Source of the DNA: an uncultured Alphaproteobacteria bacterium
GTDB taxonomy: Bacteria; Pseudomonadota; Alphaproteobacteria; Rs-D84
DNA: 64,000 nt
Direction: 5' to 3'
NCBI GenBank assembly: GCA_944389525.1
Contig: CALXMR010000001.1
Span: forward strand, 159,698 to 223,697
Below the pieces are notes generated by a model. The model saw nothing but the letters and a program-made list of their open reading frames with translations. It searched no databases and was not told the DNA's origin. A program made the position numbers and the translations under genes. This document shows, piece after piece, positions 52,966 to 60,982 of the stretch (the stretch's first letter is position 1; the number at the start of each line of letters is the position of its first letter).

Positions 52966-54501
52966 TTATTTTACACCGACAATCTCGGCGTTTTCAAACA
53001 GACTCATTGCATTTGCAACCATGGGGTCTGATTCTAACTCTTCTTGCTTTTGTTCTGTGATTGTGTGCGCATGTGGCGATTCTGTTATGCGTTCCAGCGT
53101 CCATGTGTGTCCTGTTTTGTCATTCAACCATGCGGCCAACCGCGGTGCAAAATCAGCATCCCCACGGCGGTCAAAATATTTGATATGTCCGTCTGACAGT
53201 TCTAAAACCTCTATATTCCCGGTATAGTATGAATACAGCAATATTTCCTTGGACGCCTGTAACGCGCGCGCCAGTTCATCAGAATTGGTAATCTTGATTT
53301 GCGCTGGTGCGGCATTATGTTTTTTTGTGTCGCCCGCATCAGACCGCGATGCCGCAGATTTTGGTTGATTCAACAATTCTGGCACAGACGGCATGTCTGC
53401 GATATGCATCAGTCGCACAACCAGCATATCAAAACTCTGTTTTTGATTTCCAGCCGATTGAATTTCCGGAACAGATGCAACCATAACCTGCCATATGCGT
53501 GACAAAGTATTTAATGTTACGCGTTCGTTTATCTGGCGAATTTGTTCGCGTTGGTCTGCGGTGTATGGCGCACTGGTTACATCGCCGGCATGCAACGCCG
53601 GATGCATGCGCGTTGCCCAGTGTGTCCATTCCATCATGTCGGTCAACAGCATGGATAAATCTGCGCCATTGTTATAGATATCGTCTGCACGTGCCAGTGC
53701 CGCCGCCGTATCCCCCGACAACAGCGTATTCATAAAATCAATCACCACCCCGCGATCTGCGCGTTTCAGCATGTCCAACACGGCCACTTCGTCAACATGA
53801 CCGGCGGTTTGGGCAATTGCCTGGTCCAACAGGGACAGCCCATCGCGCACAGAACCATCTGCCGCGCGGGCCAGTAATTCATTCGCCCCATCGGTTAATT
53901 CGATTTTTTCTTGTTCGGCAATCCATGCAAAATGCTGTTTCAATGTCTCAACTGGCACCCGAACCAAATCAAAGCGTTGGCATCGTGACAAAATGGTAAC
54001 AGGCACGCGTCTGATTTCGGTGGTCGCCAAAATAAAGATTACATGTGCGGGTGGTTCTTCTAGTGTTTTCAGCAATGCATTAAACGCGCTGTTAGATAAC
54101 ATATGCACTTCGTCAATAATATAAACCTTGTACCGGCCATTGGTTGGACGATACTGTGCCGCATCCAGAATATCGCGCATATTATCCACGCCTGTATGCG
54201 ATGCCGCGTCAATTTCCAGAACATCAATATGTTGCCCCGCGGCAATTGCGCGACAATTTTCACATACCCCGCATGGTGTTGCGGTTGGACCATCAGACGC
54301 CAGACAGTTTAATGCCTTGGCCAGAATGCGGGCCGTGCTGGTCTTGCCAGTGCCGCGAATTCCAGTAAAAATATATGCGTGTGCAATACGGCCAGTATTA
54401 ATCGCAGTGGTCAATGTTTTGACCAATACATCCTGGCCGATCAGTGATTTGAAATCTTGGCTGCGGTATTTTCGTGCTAAAACAGTATAGTTATTTTCCA
54501 T
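52966..54501 (-). CDS. dnaX: DNA polymerase III subunits gamma and tau
   Basis: Clamp-loader ATPase of the replicative polymerase. The protein is 511 residues. It starts with YTVLARKYRSQDFKSLIGQ. Walker A GIRGTGKTSTARILA, the zinc-binding four cysteines (about residues 64-81), IDEVHMLSNSAFNALLK and the SRC motif SRCQRFDL are all present. The C-terminal tau region is short. The typical ybaB and recR neighbours are separated. It is followed 24 bases later by the PilS-like pilin, an unusual arrangement. No slippery A-run for a frameshift to gamma was seen. Confidence 0.96.
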   Translation of the reverse strand: MENNYTVLARKYRSQDFKSLIGQDVLVKTLTTAINTGRIAHAYIFTGIRGTGKTSTARILAKALNCLASDGPTATPCGVCENCRAIAAGQHIDVLEIDAASHTGVDNMRDILDAAQYRPTNGRYKVYIIDEVHMLSNSAFNALLKTLEEPPAHVIFILATTEIRRVPVTILSRCQRFDLVRVPVETLKQHFAWIAEQEKIELTDGANELLARAADGSVRDGLSLLDQAIAQTAGHVDEVAVLDMLKRADRGVVIDFMNTLLSGDTAAALARADDIYNNGADLSMLLTDMMEWTHWATRMHPALHAGDVTSAPYTADQREQIRQINERVTLNTLSRIWQVMVASVPEIQSAGNQKQSFDMLVVRLMHIADMPSVPELLNQPKSAASRSDAGDTKKHNAAPAQIKITNSDELARALQASKEILLYSYYTGNIEVLELSDGHIKYFDRRGDADFAPRLAAWLNDKTGHTWTLERITESPHAHTITEQKQEELESDPMVANAMSLFENAEIVGVK

Positions 54502-54568
54502 GCAAAAACTTCCTTTTGCGCCAGCATAGCAAAATGCATGAAAAATTCAACCATTAAAAGTATGAAAA

Positions 54569-54904
54569 TTACTTCATGTCAGTGATGAAATCAGGAAAAA
54601 TTGTTTCGTCTTCATCTGGGCCAGATTCTGTTTCTGGCACATCGTCCGTCACAGGTGTTTTTTCGCCTGGCGTACGCGTTGAATCAATTTTACCCTGTTC
54701 AGCGTTTACAATACGACCATAGTGTTCCGCCGCCTGCATCAAACGTTCGCGTTCGATTTCATCTGATGTTTGACGCGCCTGGTCCATGTATTGTTTTCTT
54801 TTCTGCCGCCACTTGTGGCAACGCTGTATCATCTGTCCCACAGACGATTGATTTTTTTTGTTTGGCATATTTTTTATTTCTTTATTATCAGGAAATTTAT
54901 CCAT
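54569..54904 (-). CDS. small charged protein, probable DUF4167-like
   Basis: 111 residues. The segment HKWRQKRKQYMDQARQTSDEIER and then LMQAAEHYGRIVNAEQ resembles the helical core of DUF4167 proteins of alphaproteobacteria (pattern: long helix, then QHAEHYxRI). Those proteins have a basic N-terminus and charged tail, as here; the acidic tail (VPETESGPDEDE) is low in complexity. Start at 54904 or at 54868 (MPNKK). Its function is unknown. It lies between dnaX and the divergent pilin operon. Confidence 0.55.
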   Translation of the reverse strand: MDKFPDNKEIKNMPNKKNQSSVGQMIQRCHKWRQKRKQYMDQARQTSDEIERERLMQAAEHYGRIVNAEQGKIDSTRTPGEKTPVTDDVPETESGPDEDETIFPDFITDMK

Positions 54905-55029
54905 TGGGTGTTTGTATCACACCCGCCTTTAACATCCCAGATAATAATTCATCTTAAAAGCAATTGCAATATTTTTTTTCAATTGCTACACTGCATAACA
55001 GTAACAGGGGCGGGGGAACTGTCTGTATC

Positions 55030-56385
55030 ATGCAACGACAGAGTGGAAATTTTTTATTACAGGCATTATTGGCATTGACGCTGATATTTTCGTTTATTCC
55101 GTTTTTTGCGGCGCGCCTGGCATCGCGTGATATGGATTCGCAAATGTATGCATCCACGCAAAAGGTTGATGTTGCCCAAACGGCGGCGCGCATATTTATT
55201 CGAAATCGCGCCAATGATTTACCATATAACACAACTGTTGTGTCGGGCGATGCGTTTTCTGATTTATTGGAACCGTATGGGTTGCCGTTGGGATTTATTC
55301 CGCGCACTGCATTGGGCCAGAATATATCGTTGGTTATAAACAAAACCGCCACTGCGGTCAATGCACATCTGCGACTGTCTGGGGGAAATTTGTCGGCCGT
55401 ACAATTGGCAGAACTGGCGCGGCGAATTGGATTTTATGCATCGGTATCAGGTGATGATATTTTGGTTGGACTGGCGTTGGATGCGGTGTATTCAGATGTT
55501 GTTCGCCGTAATGAAACGGATTTGGACAACAGTGCATTTTTAACAGATTTAGATATGGGCGGTTTTGTGTTTGATAACGGTGGCGAAATATTTGCGCGCC
55601 GTGGCGAATTTGACACGGGCCAGTTTAATACATTATCTATATTCGGCATCGAAGACGGCCACCGCACGCGTAATGAAATTGATGTTATGATTGCGGCGCG
55701 TACAGTGTTTCAAAATGCGCTGGGGGAATCTGCGCTGTCGTTGACGCGTGGGTCACTGTATGTTGGGTCTGTGGATGCCAAAACAGTATCACAATTCGGT
55801 GACACGGGCAGTTTTACATCCAACAGTGCATCTGTTTATGATTTTGCCATGACGGCGGGGCGTACCAGTTTTTCTGGTCCGTTGGACTGGACGGTTGGCG
55901 GCAATGTGTTAAGCGAGAATATGAGTTTCAGTACAGAACGACTGGAAATAGACTCTTATATCGATACCACCCGCGGCCAAGATGTTTATGTCGATCCAGA
56001 CGAACTGGAATACAGTTCGCGCAGTGGTATCGAAACAGGCTCTATTGTTGCATCGAATATAACAATGCGTGACCAAACATCTGATGCATTAAACAGCGGG
56101 GAAACAGGGGCCGTGATTTTAGACATTCGCCCCGCAGGCACATCGGTATTGCCAGACTTGTTGTTGGATTCGATTGATAATGGTGCGTTCAAAATAATAT
56201 ATAACCCATCAGACACGGATGGTAAAACAATTGATTGCCGTGCGATAATTGCGGACCTGGGCGGTCGTTATAACCAAAAATCTTTATCACAATATATAAT
56301 CTGCCAGTACGCATTTTGGCAGCGTTTGGAAAAAAGAATTGATATAAAACAATGCTTGATGGATGGGCGCAGTGACTGTATGTAA
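55030..56385 (+). CDS. large prepilin-like minor pilin (PilV-like) 1
   Basis: 451 residues. A short leader MQRQSG is followed by NFLLQALLALTLIFSFIPFF, which is prepilin-like in form, but has Gln instead of Glu at +5. A coiled or helical stalk follows (about residues 30-55), then a long beta-rich domain. A fibre-like motif, LDMGGFVFDNGG, lies near residues 171-183, and the last 60 residues hold cysteines (three CRAI..ICQY..KQC). It heads a tightly packed operon with two similar proteins. It could be a pilus tip adhesin component. A longer frame from 54964 contains leader sequence. Confidence 0.7.
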   Translation: MQRQSGNFLLQALLALTLIFSFIPFFAARLASRDMDSQMYASTQKVDVAQTAARIFIRNRANDLPYNTTVVSGDAFSDLLEPYGLPLGFIPRTALGQNISLVINKTATAVNAHLRLSGGNLSAVQLAELARRIGFYASVSGDDILVGLALDAVYSDVVRRNETDLDNSAFLTDLDMGGFVFDNGGEIFARRGEFDTGQFNTLSIFGIEDGHRTRNEIDVMIAARTVFQNALGESALSLTRGSLYVGSVDAKTVSQFGDTGSFTSNSASVYDFAMTAGRTSFSGPLDWTVGGNVLSENMSFSTERLEIDSYIDTTRGQDVYVDPDELEYSSRSGIETGSIVASNITMRDQTSDALNSGETGAVILDIRPAGTSVLPDLLLDSIDNGAFKIIYNPSDTDGKTIDCRAIIADLGGRYNQKSLSQYIICQYAFWQRLEKRIDIKQCLMDGRSDCM

Positions 56386-57580
56386 AACGAAAATTTTTGA
56401 CAATGCATCACGCGGGGCCAGCATGACCGAAGTTTTACTGGCCATGGCGATTGTCGCAATGGCGGCGCCGTTCTTGTACAGTCAAATTGCCAACACCAAC
56501 AATACATTGCGCGATATTGCGGTGGCAAACAAAATAATTGCATTGCGCGATACGGTGATGAATTTTGTACGCTTGAACCAGGCTGATTGGCCAGATGTTG
56601 CGCAAATCAGATTGTCAGATGACGAACTGGATGAAATATCCGAACTGCCAACGGCGGGATTTATTGATAAATATACCGTACACGGTGCAACAATCACAGA
56701 TGTATATTTGACATTTGATTTAAATGATACAGATTTGCGCACGAATCAAATTGCGCGACATATTGGTGGCGATGCCGCGGTTGTCGGAACAGATGGTGTT
56801 GCATATGGTGCAACATATGCGGTTGCCGCGCCAGACTTTAAACCCGGGGATTTGATATATAAAATATCGCGCGATTTGGACGGCGAAGATAAATCTAAAT
56901 ATTTGCATCGTACAGAAACAGGCGAAGAAAATCTGAACACCATGATGCGTGATTTGAATATGAACAATAATCGTGTATATGATGTCGGTGGTGTGATTGG
57001 CAAATCTGCGGAAATCAAGAATGCATCGGCGCAATTTGTCGAAATGCCAAACCTGGGTGCGGATACAATTTATTTTTCATCTGGGGCAAATTTAGATGGT
57101 GATACGGCGACATTTGGATCAATGCGCGTATCGGGCGATATATCTGGGTTCAGAAATATTTATGCAGATACAATGAATGGCCGCACATATACAACAGATG
57201 GGCGCATAATTACAGATCGTGCAACGGTTGTAAATTCTGTGAATGTTGCGAATGATTTGGTGTTAAAATCAGATTCTTCGCGTACAATCAGTGCATTTAC
57301 CGGTATTACTGCGCATACGGTTGTCACATCATATTTAACAACGGAAAACATAATATTTTATGATAATTTCGGATTGACCATATCGGGCGAGTTATTGATG
57401 TCAACCACGCCACCGATACGAATCGGGTCGTGGACATTTCCGTCACTGACGCCCCCGCGTTTTACAGAATTGCATCTGGCCCGGGCGGCGGTCCCGGCAA
57501 CACCCAACGCAGATGAATTTTCTGTAATATTGTCTGATGGATGGCAAACTGCACAACCAACAACGGGAATTTTGCAATGA
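56363..57580 (+). CDS. large prepilin-like minor pilin (PilV-like) 2
   Basis: 405 residues, overlapping the previous gene by 23 bases. The prepilin motif is RGASMTEVLLAMAIVAMAAPFLYS, giving Ala1 and Glu5 after cleavage; the leader is 18 residues. A helical stalk (about residues 40-70) precedes a beta-rich domain. The fibre-like motif LNMNNNRVYDVGG is near residues 196-208. No catalytic motif and no cysteine after the leader are seen. It is co-transcribed with its two relatives, so it probably joins the same fibre. Confidence 0.75.
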   Translation: MGAVTVCKTKIFDNASRGASMTEVLLAMAIVAMAAPFLYSQIANTNNTLRDIAVANKIIALRDTVMNFVRLNQADWPDVAQIRLSDDELDEISELPTAGFIDKYTVHGATITDVYLTFDLNDTDLRTNQIARHIGGDAAVVGTDGVAYGATYAVAAPDFKPGDLIYKISRDLDGEDKSKYLHRTETGEENLNTMMRDLNMNNNRVYDVGGVIGKSAEIKNASAQFVEMPNLGADTIYFSSGANLDGDTATFGSMRVSGDISGFRNIYADTMNGRTYTTDGRIITDRATVVNSVNVANDLVLKSDSSRTISAFTGITAHTVVTSYLTTENIIFYDNFGLTISGELLMSTTPPIRIGSWTFPSLTPPRFTELHLARAAVPATPNADEFSVILSDGWQTAQPTTGILQ

Positions 57581-58896
57581 TGCGAATACCACGAATCTTT
57601 GCCACAACACATCGTGCCCAACATGGCAGTATGTTGGTTGAATTGTTGATGAGTGTTGCATTGGCGGCAATCATTATGCCATTTATTTTCCGTTATCAAC
57701 AAGACGCGATACAGCGGGCTGAAAACATTGTCATTGCCGATAATATGGAAAATATTCAAAGTGCGCTGGAACGGTATATTGTTGCGAATCGTGAAGTGTT
57801 GCTGAACACCGTTGGTCGTAATATTGTTCGTGTAAATATTGCGGACTTGATAGATTATGGTGTGTCGATTGATTTGGCATCGCACGATGACGAATATCAA
57901 TTACGCGTGTTGAAATCTAATGACATAACTGGTCGCGCCACATTACAGGGTGTCGTTGTATTTTCGTCTGATGAAATTGACCCGATGCGCACGCGCGAGA
58001 TTGTGGCGATTGGTGGTGACGATATGGGGTTTATCGATGGCAATCGCGCATACGGAACATTTGGTGCATGGCATGCAAATACGCTGGATATGGGGCTGGA
58101 TGTATCAGACGGCATTGTTGAATTAACCGACATCAACCAGGATGCATCCCTGTATCTGTGGCGTGTGCCATCGGATAATGCATCAGATGCTACGATGATA
58201 TCTGGGCTGAATCTGGGCGGGCATGATATTACGAATGCATCATTCTTTAACGCATCAGCGGCCCAGTTTGACGAGACATTAACCCTGGGGGTTGGTGCGG
58301 CGTCAAATGTGATATTCCAAAACAGAACAACACTGGATAACTATTTTGAATCGACATCGGCCACGGTTGCCGGCATATTGTCATCAGATTCCCGCACGAT
58401 GGAGGTTTCGGGAAATTTTTCATTGGCAGATACCGGAAAATTCACCAGTTTTACCACCGGTGATTTGCTGGCAACAAACATGACATTGGGTGGTCTGTCG
58501 ATATTGTCTGATTTGGACGGGCCGGCGATATTACAGGTAAACAGGTCAATTGACATGACCGGTGGGCACATTGATGCGATGTATGTCACGGTTGGTTTTG
58601 CCGGGTCTATTGCGCCGCGGCTGGTCGTCAGGGACAGAATCGAAGATTCTACAAATCCAAATTATTTTTGGGATGTTGATTATGGTGTTGCGAACCTGGT
58701 GGATGTAACACTGCAAGAATTACATACCATGGCAATGGACATGGTTTATTCTGAAAATGCGCCTGATACGGACGCGGGGCGTATATTCAACGCGGTCGTA
58801 TCGAACAAGAACGCAACGGCATCTGATTACATGAACGCAATAACAGAAATTCAAAACGCGGTACGTGCAAAATATCGCCGGTTGAATTTAGAATAA
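57577..58896 (+). CDS. large prepilin-like minor pilin (PilV-like) 3
   Basis: 439 residues, overlapping the previous gene by 4 bases (ATGA). The prepilin motif is HGSMLVELLMSVALAAIIMPF, with Ser1 and Glu5 after cleavage; the leader is 17 residues. A helical stalk with DNMENIQSALERYIV precedes a long beta-rich part. The fibre-like motif LNLGGHDITNASFF is near residues 210-223. A C-terminal helix (ITEIQNAVRAKYRRLNLE) ends it. I choose ATG 57577 over 57541 because the first lies at the overlap. Confidence 0.75.
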   Translation: MMRIPRIFATTHRAQHGSMLVELLMSVALAAIIMPFIFRYQQDAIQRAENIVIADNMENIQSALERYIVANREVLLNTVGRNIVRVNIADLIDYGVSIDLASHDDEYQLRVLKSNDITGRATLQGVVVFSSDEIDPMRTREIVAIGGDDMGFIDGNRAYGTFGAWHANTLDMGLDVSDGIVELTDINQDASLYLWRVPSDNASDATMISGLNLGGHDITNASFFNASAAQFDETLTLGVGAASNVIFQNRTTLDNYFESTSATVAGILSSDSRTMEVSGNFSLADTGKFTSFTTGDLLATNMTLGGLSILSDLDGPAILQVNRSIDMTGGHIDAMYVTVGFAGSIAPRLVVRDRIEDSTNPNYFWDVDYGVANLVDVTLQELHTMAMDMVYSENAPDTDAGRIFNAVVSNKNATASDYMNAITEIQNAVRAKYRRLNLE

Positions 58897-58904
58897 AATA
58901 TGCT

Positions 58905-59429
58905 ATGAATTATCGTATGAAAACAATTTGTGATTTTTGCAAGACAGAATATTCAATTGACGCCGTGCCAAACATGCCGGTGCGTTGCGCGGTATGTGGG
59001 CATACATGGGTTGTTCCGCATCCACCACGGCGCAGTCCGTGGCTGGTCTTTATTGCGGCGTTGTGTGCATTGTTGGCGGCGATTGTGTTTGCGGTTGCCG
59101 TTATCGCCCAGAATAAAATTACCGAAATTCGTGAAAATCCATTGGTTGCCGAAATTGGCGAGATTACTACTATCACCGGCGATGATGATATAACACGATT
59201 TGTGGTTGATGGTCGTGTGGTAAATCGTTCTGACCAGATTTATGGTGTACCAGGTCTGATTATCACATCGTATGGGCGCGATGGCATCCTGGTTGATCGC
59301 CAGCGGTTTATGCCATCGGCGACATTACTAGACGCGGGTGCTGCGGTGGAATTTTCACATGTTTTATCCGTGCCGATTGCGGGCGTGGACAAAATTGCGG
59401 TTGAACTGGAACAGACGGGGGGGCAATGA
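58905..59429 (+). CDS. zinc-ribbon single-pass membrane protein
   Basis: 174 residues. The N-terminal zinc ribbon has CDFC...CAVCGHTW (MJ0042 type, about residues 9-33). One membrane helix follows (WLVFIAALCALLAAIVFAVAVIA). The outer part (about residues 80-170) resembles the DUF3426-type beta domain. Alphaproteobacteria often have such proteins; their function is not established. It lies 8 bases after the third pilin-like gene in the same operon and overlaps the next gene by 4 bases. Confidence 0.75.
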   Translation: MNYRMKTICDFCKTEYSIDAVPNMPVRCAVCGHTWVVPHPPRRSPWLVFIAALCALLAAIVFAVAVIAQNKITEIRENPLVAEIGEITTITGDDDITRFVVDGRVVNRSDQIYGVPGLIITSYGRDGILVDRQRFMPSATLLDAGAAVEFSHVLSVPIAGVDKIAVELEQTGGQ

Positions 59430-59908
59430 TGCGGAATTTACTTTTATCAATTTGTGTAATATTATCTGCATTGCCGGCATTCGCGGCAGATGCGCCATCT
59501 GGCGGGGACAGCGCGCCCGCCCCACGAATCAGCATTTTTTCCACCAGTTCGGATTGGCAGGCGTTAACCGGTCTGCGTTATTCTGAATATCGTGGCGAAT
59601 TCATCCCCAGTTCGAACATTGTTGGTCGTGGGTTGGTTTTGTATTATCTGGATGGTTTTCCATGCTATGGCCTGGGCGAAGGGGTACGCGTTTGGATTGG
59701 TCCAAATGGCAAACATGACGGGGAATTGCGCCTGGCATGCCTGTACGCGCCCACAGAAATCAAGTTCACATGGCGCAACGCCACCCGTGATGCCGACCAG
59801 GAACAGAGCACGGGCATCCTGACATGTCCGGTGGAATCAGACGGTCGTGAATTAACAATTGAATTATCACAATGTGACAAGGGCCCCGATTGGGACGAAT
59901 ACAAATAA
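59426..59908 (+). CDS. small secreted protein of unknown function
   Basis: 160 residues with a signal peptide (NLLLSICVILSALPAFAA). The mature part has four cysteines (FPCYG, RLACLY, LTCPV, SQCDKG), enough for two disulfides, and no known domain. It overlaps its operon neighbours on both sides, by 4 bases and 1 base. The setting suggests an envelope or pilus-linked role, but no function can be given. Confidence 0.65.
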   Translation: MMRNLLLSICVILSALPAFAADAPSGGDSAPAPRISIFSTSSDWQALTGLRYSEYRGEFIPSSNIVGRGLVLYYLDGFPCYGLGEGVRVWIGPNGKHDGELRLACLYAPTEIKFTWRNATRDADQEQSTGILTCPVESDGRELTIELSQCDKGPDWDEYK

Positions 59909-60867
59909 TGGCACAAAAATATGAATTTATTGTATCTGACACAGATGCCACCATGCGACTGGACAAGTTTTTATCGGCGTCTATGCCAGAATTTTCGCGC
60001 AGCGAGATTCAGCGCGGTCAAATTACCGTAAACGCGGCACCGGCAAAATCATCGTATCGGGTTCGTGCGGGCGATGTGGTGGCGATTGAGATGCTGGCAC
60101 GCGAAACGGCGGTTGCGTCCAAGAATATATCGTCTGATTTTAAACTGGATATTTTATACGAAGACGATGATATCATCGTAATAAACAAGCCGCGCGGGGT
60201 GGTCATGTACCCATCGGCCGGCAATTTAACGGGCACATTGGTTCAAAACATATTGTCGCATACGCATTTGTCTGCGCTGGGTGGGGAAACGCGTCCGGGG
60301 GTTGTTCATCGTCTGGACAAGGATACCAGTGGTGTAATGGTATTTGCAAAATCAGATGCGGCGTTTCGCGGTTTGGTAAAGATATTTTCGGCGCACGAAT
60401 TAACGCGTAAGTATCTGACGTTTGTTTGGGGTGTGCCGAATTGGGACGGTGCCGACATCACGGGCAATATTGCGCGTTCATCCCGCAATCGCCAAAAAAT
60501 GACAATGGTCAAAACAGGGGGCAAACCGGCGCACACAATCGTGAATGTCGCGGACGCATGGCCGCGCGCGGGTGTATCGCTGTTTCGGTGCACATTAATG
60601 ACGGGGCGCACGCACCAGATACGCGTGCATTTGTCGGCGCATGGTTTTCCGGTGTTGTGTGACCCAATATATGGCCGCGGCGCCGCGCGCCTGGGCAGTG
60701 TCAAGGCCCCAGACATGCTGGAATTCATAAAAACGCATGATGGACAAATGCTGCACGCAGAAATACTAGACTTTGCACACCCGGTCAGTGGGGAAAAGAT
60801 GCATTTTCGTGCGCAAATGCCGTCTGATATGTTGGAACTGAAAAGCATATTGAATGACATCGGATAA
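59908..60867 (+). CDS. RluC/RluD-family ribosomal pseudouridine synthase
   Basis: 319 residues. The S4 domain is near the N-terminus (MRLDKFLSASMPEFSRSEIQ). The catalytic Asp137 lies in VVHRLDKDTSGVMVFAK. The C-terminal motif LMTGRTHQIRVHLSAHGFPVLCDPIYG is typical of RluC/RluD. It starts at 59908, overlapping the previous stop by one base (TAATG). Target sites cannot be told without comparison. It is the last gene of the pilin-like operon, followed by a terminator. Confidence 0.93.
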   Translation: MAQKYEFIVSDTDATMRLDKFLSASMPEFSRSEIQRGQITVNAAPAKSSYRVRAGDVVAIEMLARETAVASKNISSDFKLDILYEDDDIIVINKPRGVVMYPSAGNLTGTLVQNILSHTHLSALGGETRPGVVHRLDKDTSGVMVFAKSDAAFRGLVKIFSAHELTRKYLTFVWGVPNWDGADITGNIARSSRNRQKMTMVKTGGKPAHTIVNVADAWPRAGVSLFRCTLMTGRTHQIRVHLSAHGFPVLCDPIYGRGAARLGSVKAPDMLEFIKTHDGQMLHAEILDFAHPVSGEKMHFRAQMPSDMLELKSILNDIG

Positions 60868-60895
60868 CATCGGACAAATTTGTCCGATTTTTTTA
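60868..60895 (+). terminator. terminator of the pilin-like operon
   Basis: ATCGGACAAA/TTTGTCCGAT is a perfect palindrome (60869-60888) followed by TTTTTT. Confidence 0.9.
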
Positions 60896-60982
60896 TGAAA
60901 TATTCGTTGGAATTTACATATTTTTCTTTATCAAATGATGAAAGTATGTTATACTTAAAGCAATAAATATGGAGTGAGTCTA

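Noticed and set aside
54964-55029. Longer start for the first large pilin-like gene
   Set aside because: It would place 22 residues before the MQRQSG leader, making the prepilin leader atypical, and it has no ribosome site.
55030-58896. Shufflon-type recombination sites in the PilV-like operon
   Set aside because: I looked for repeated inverted sites near the 3' ends of the three genes and saw none, and there is no recombinase gene nearby.
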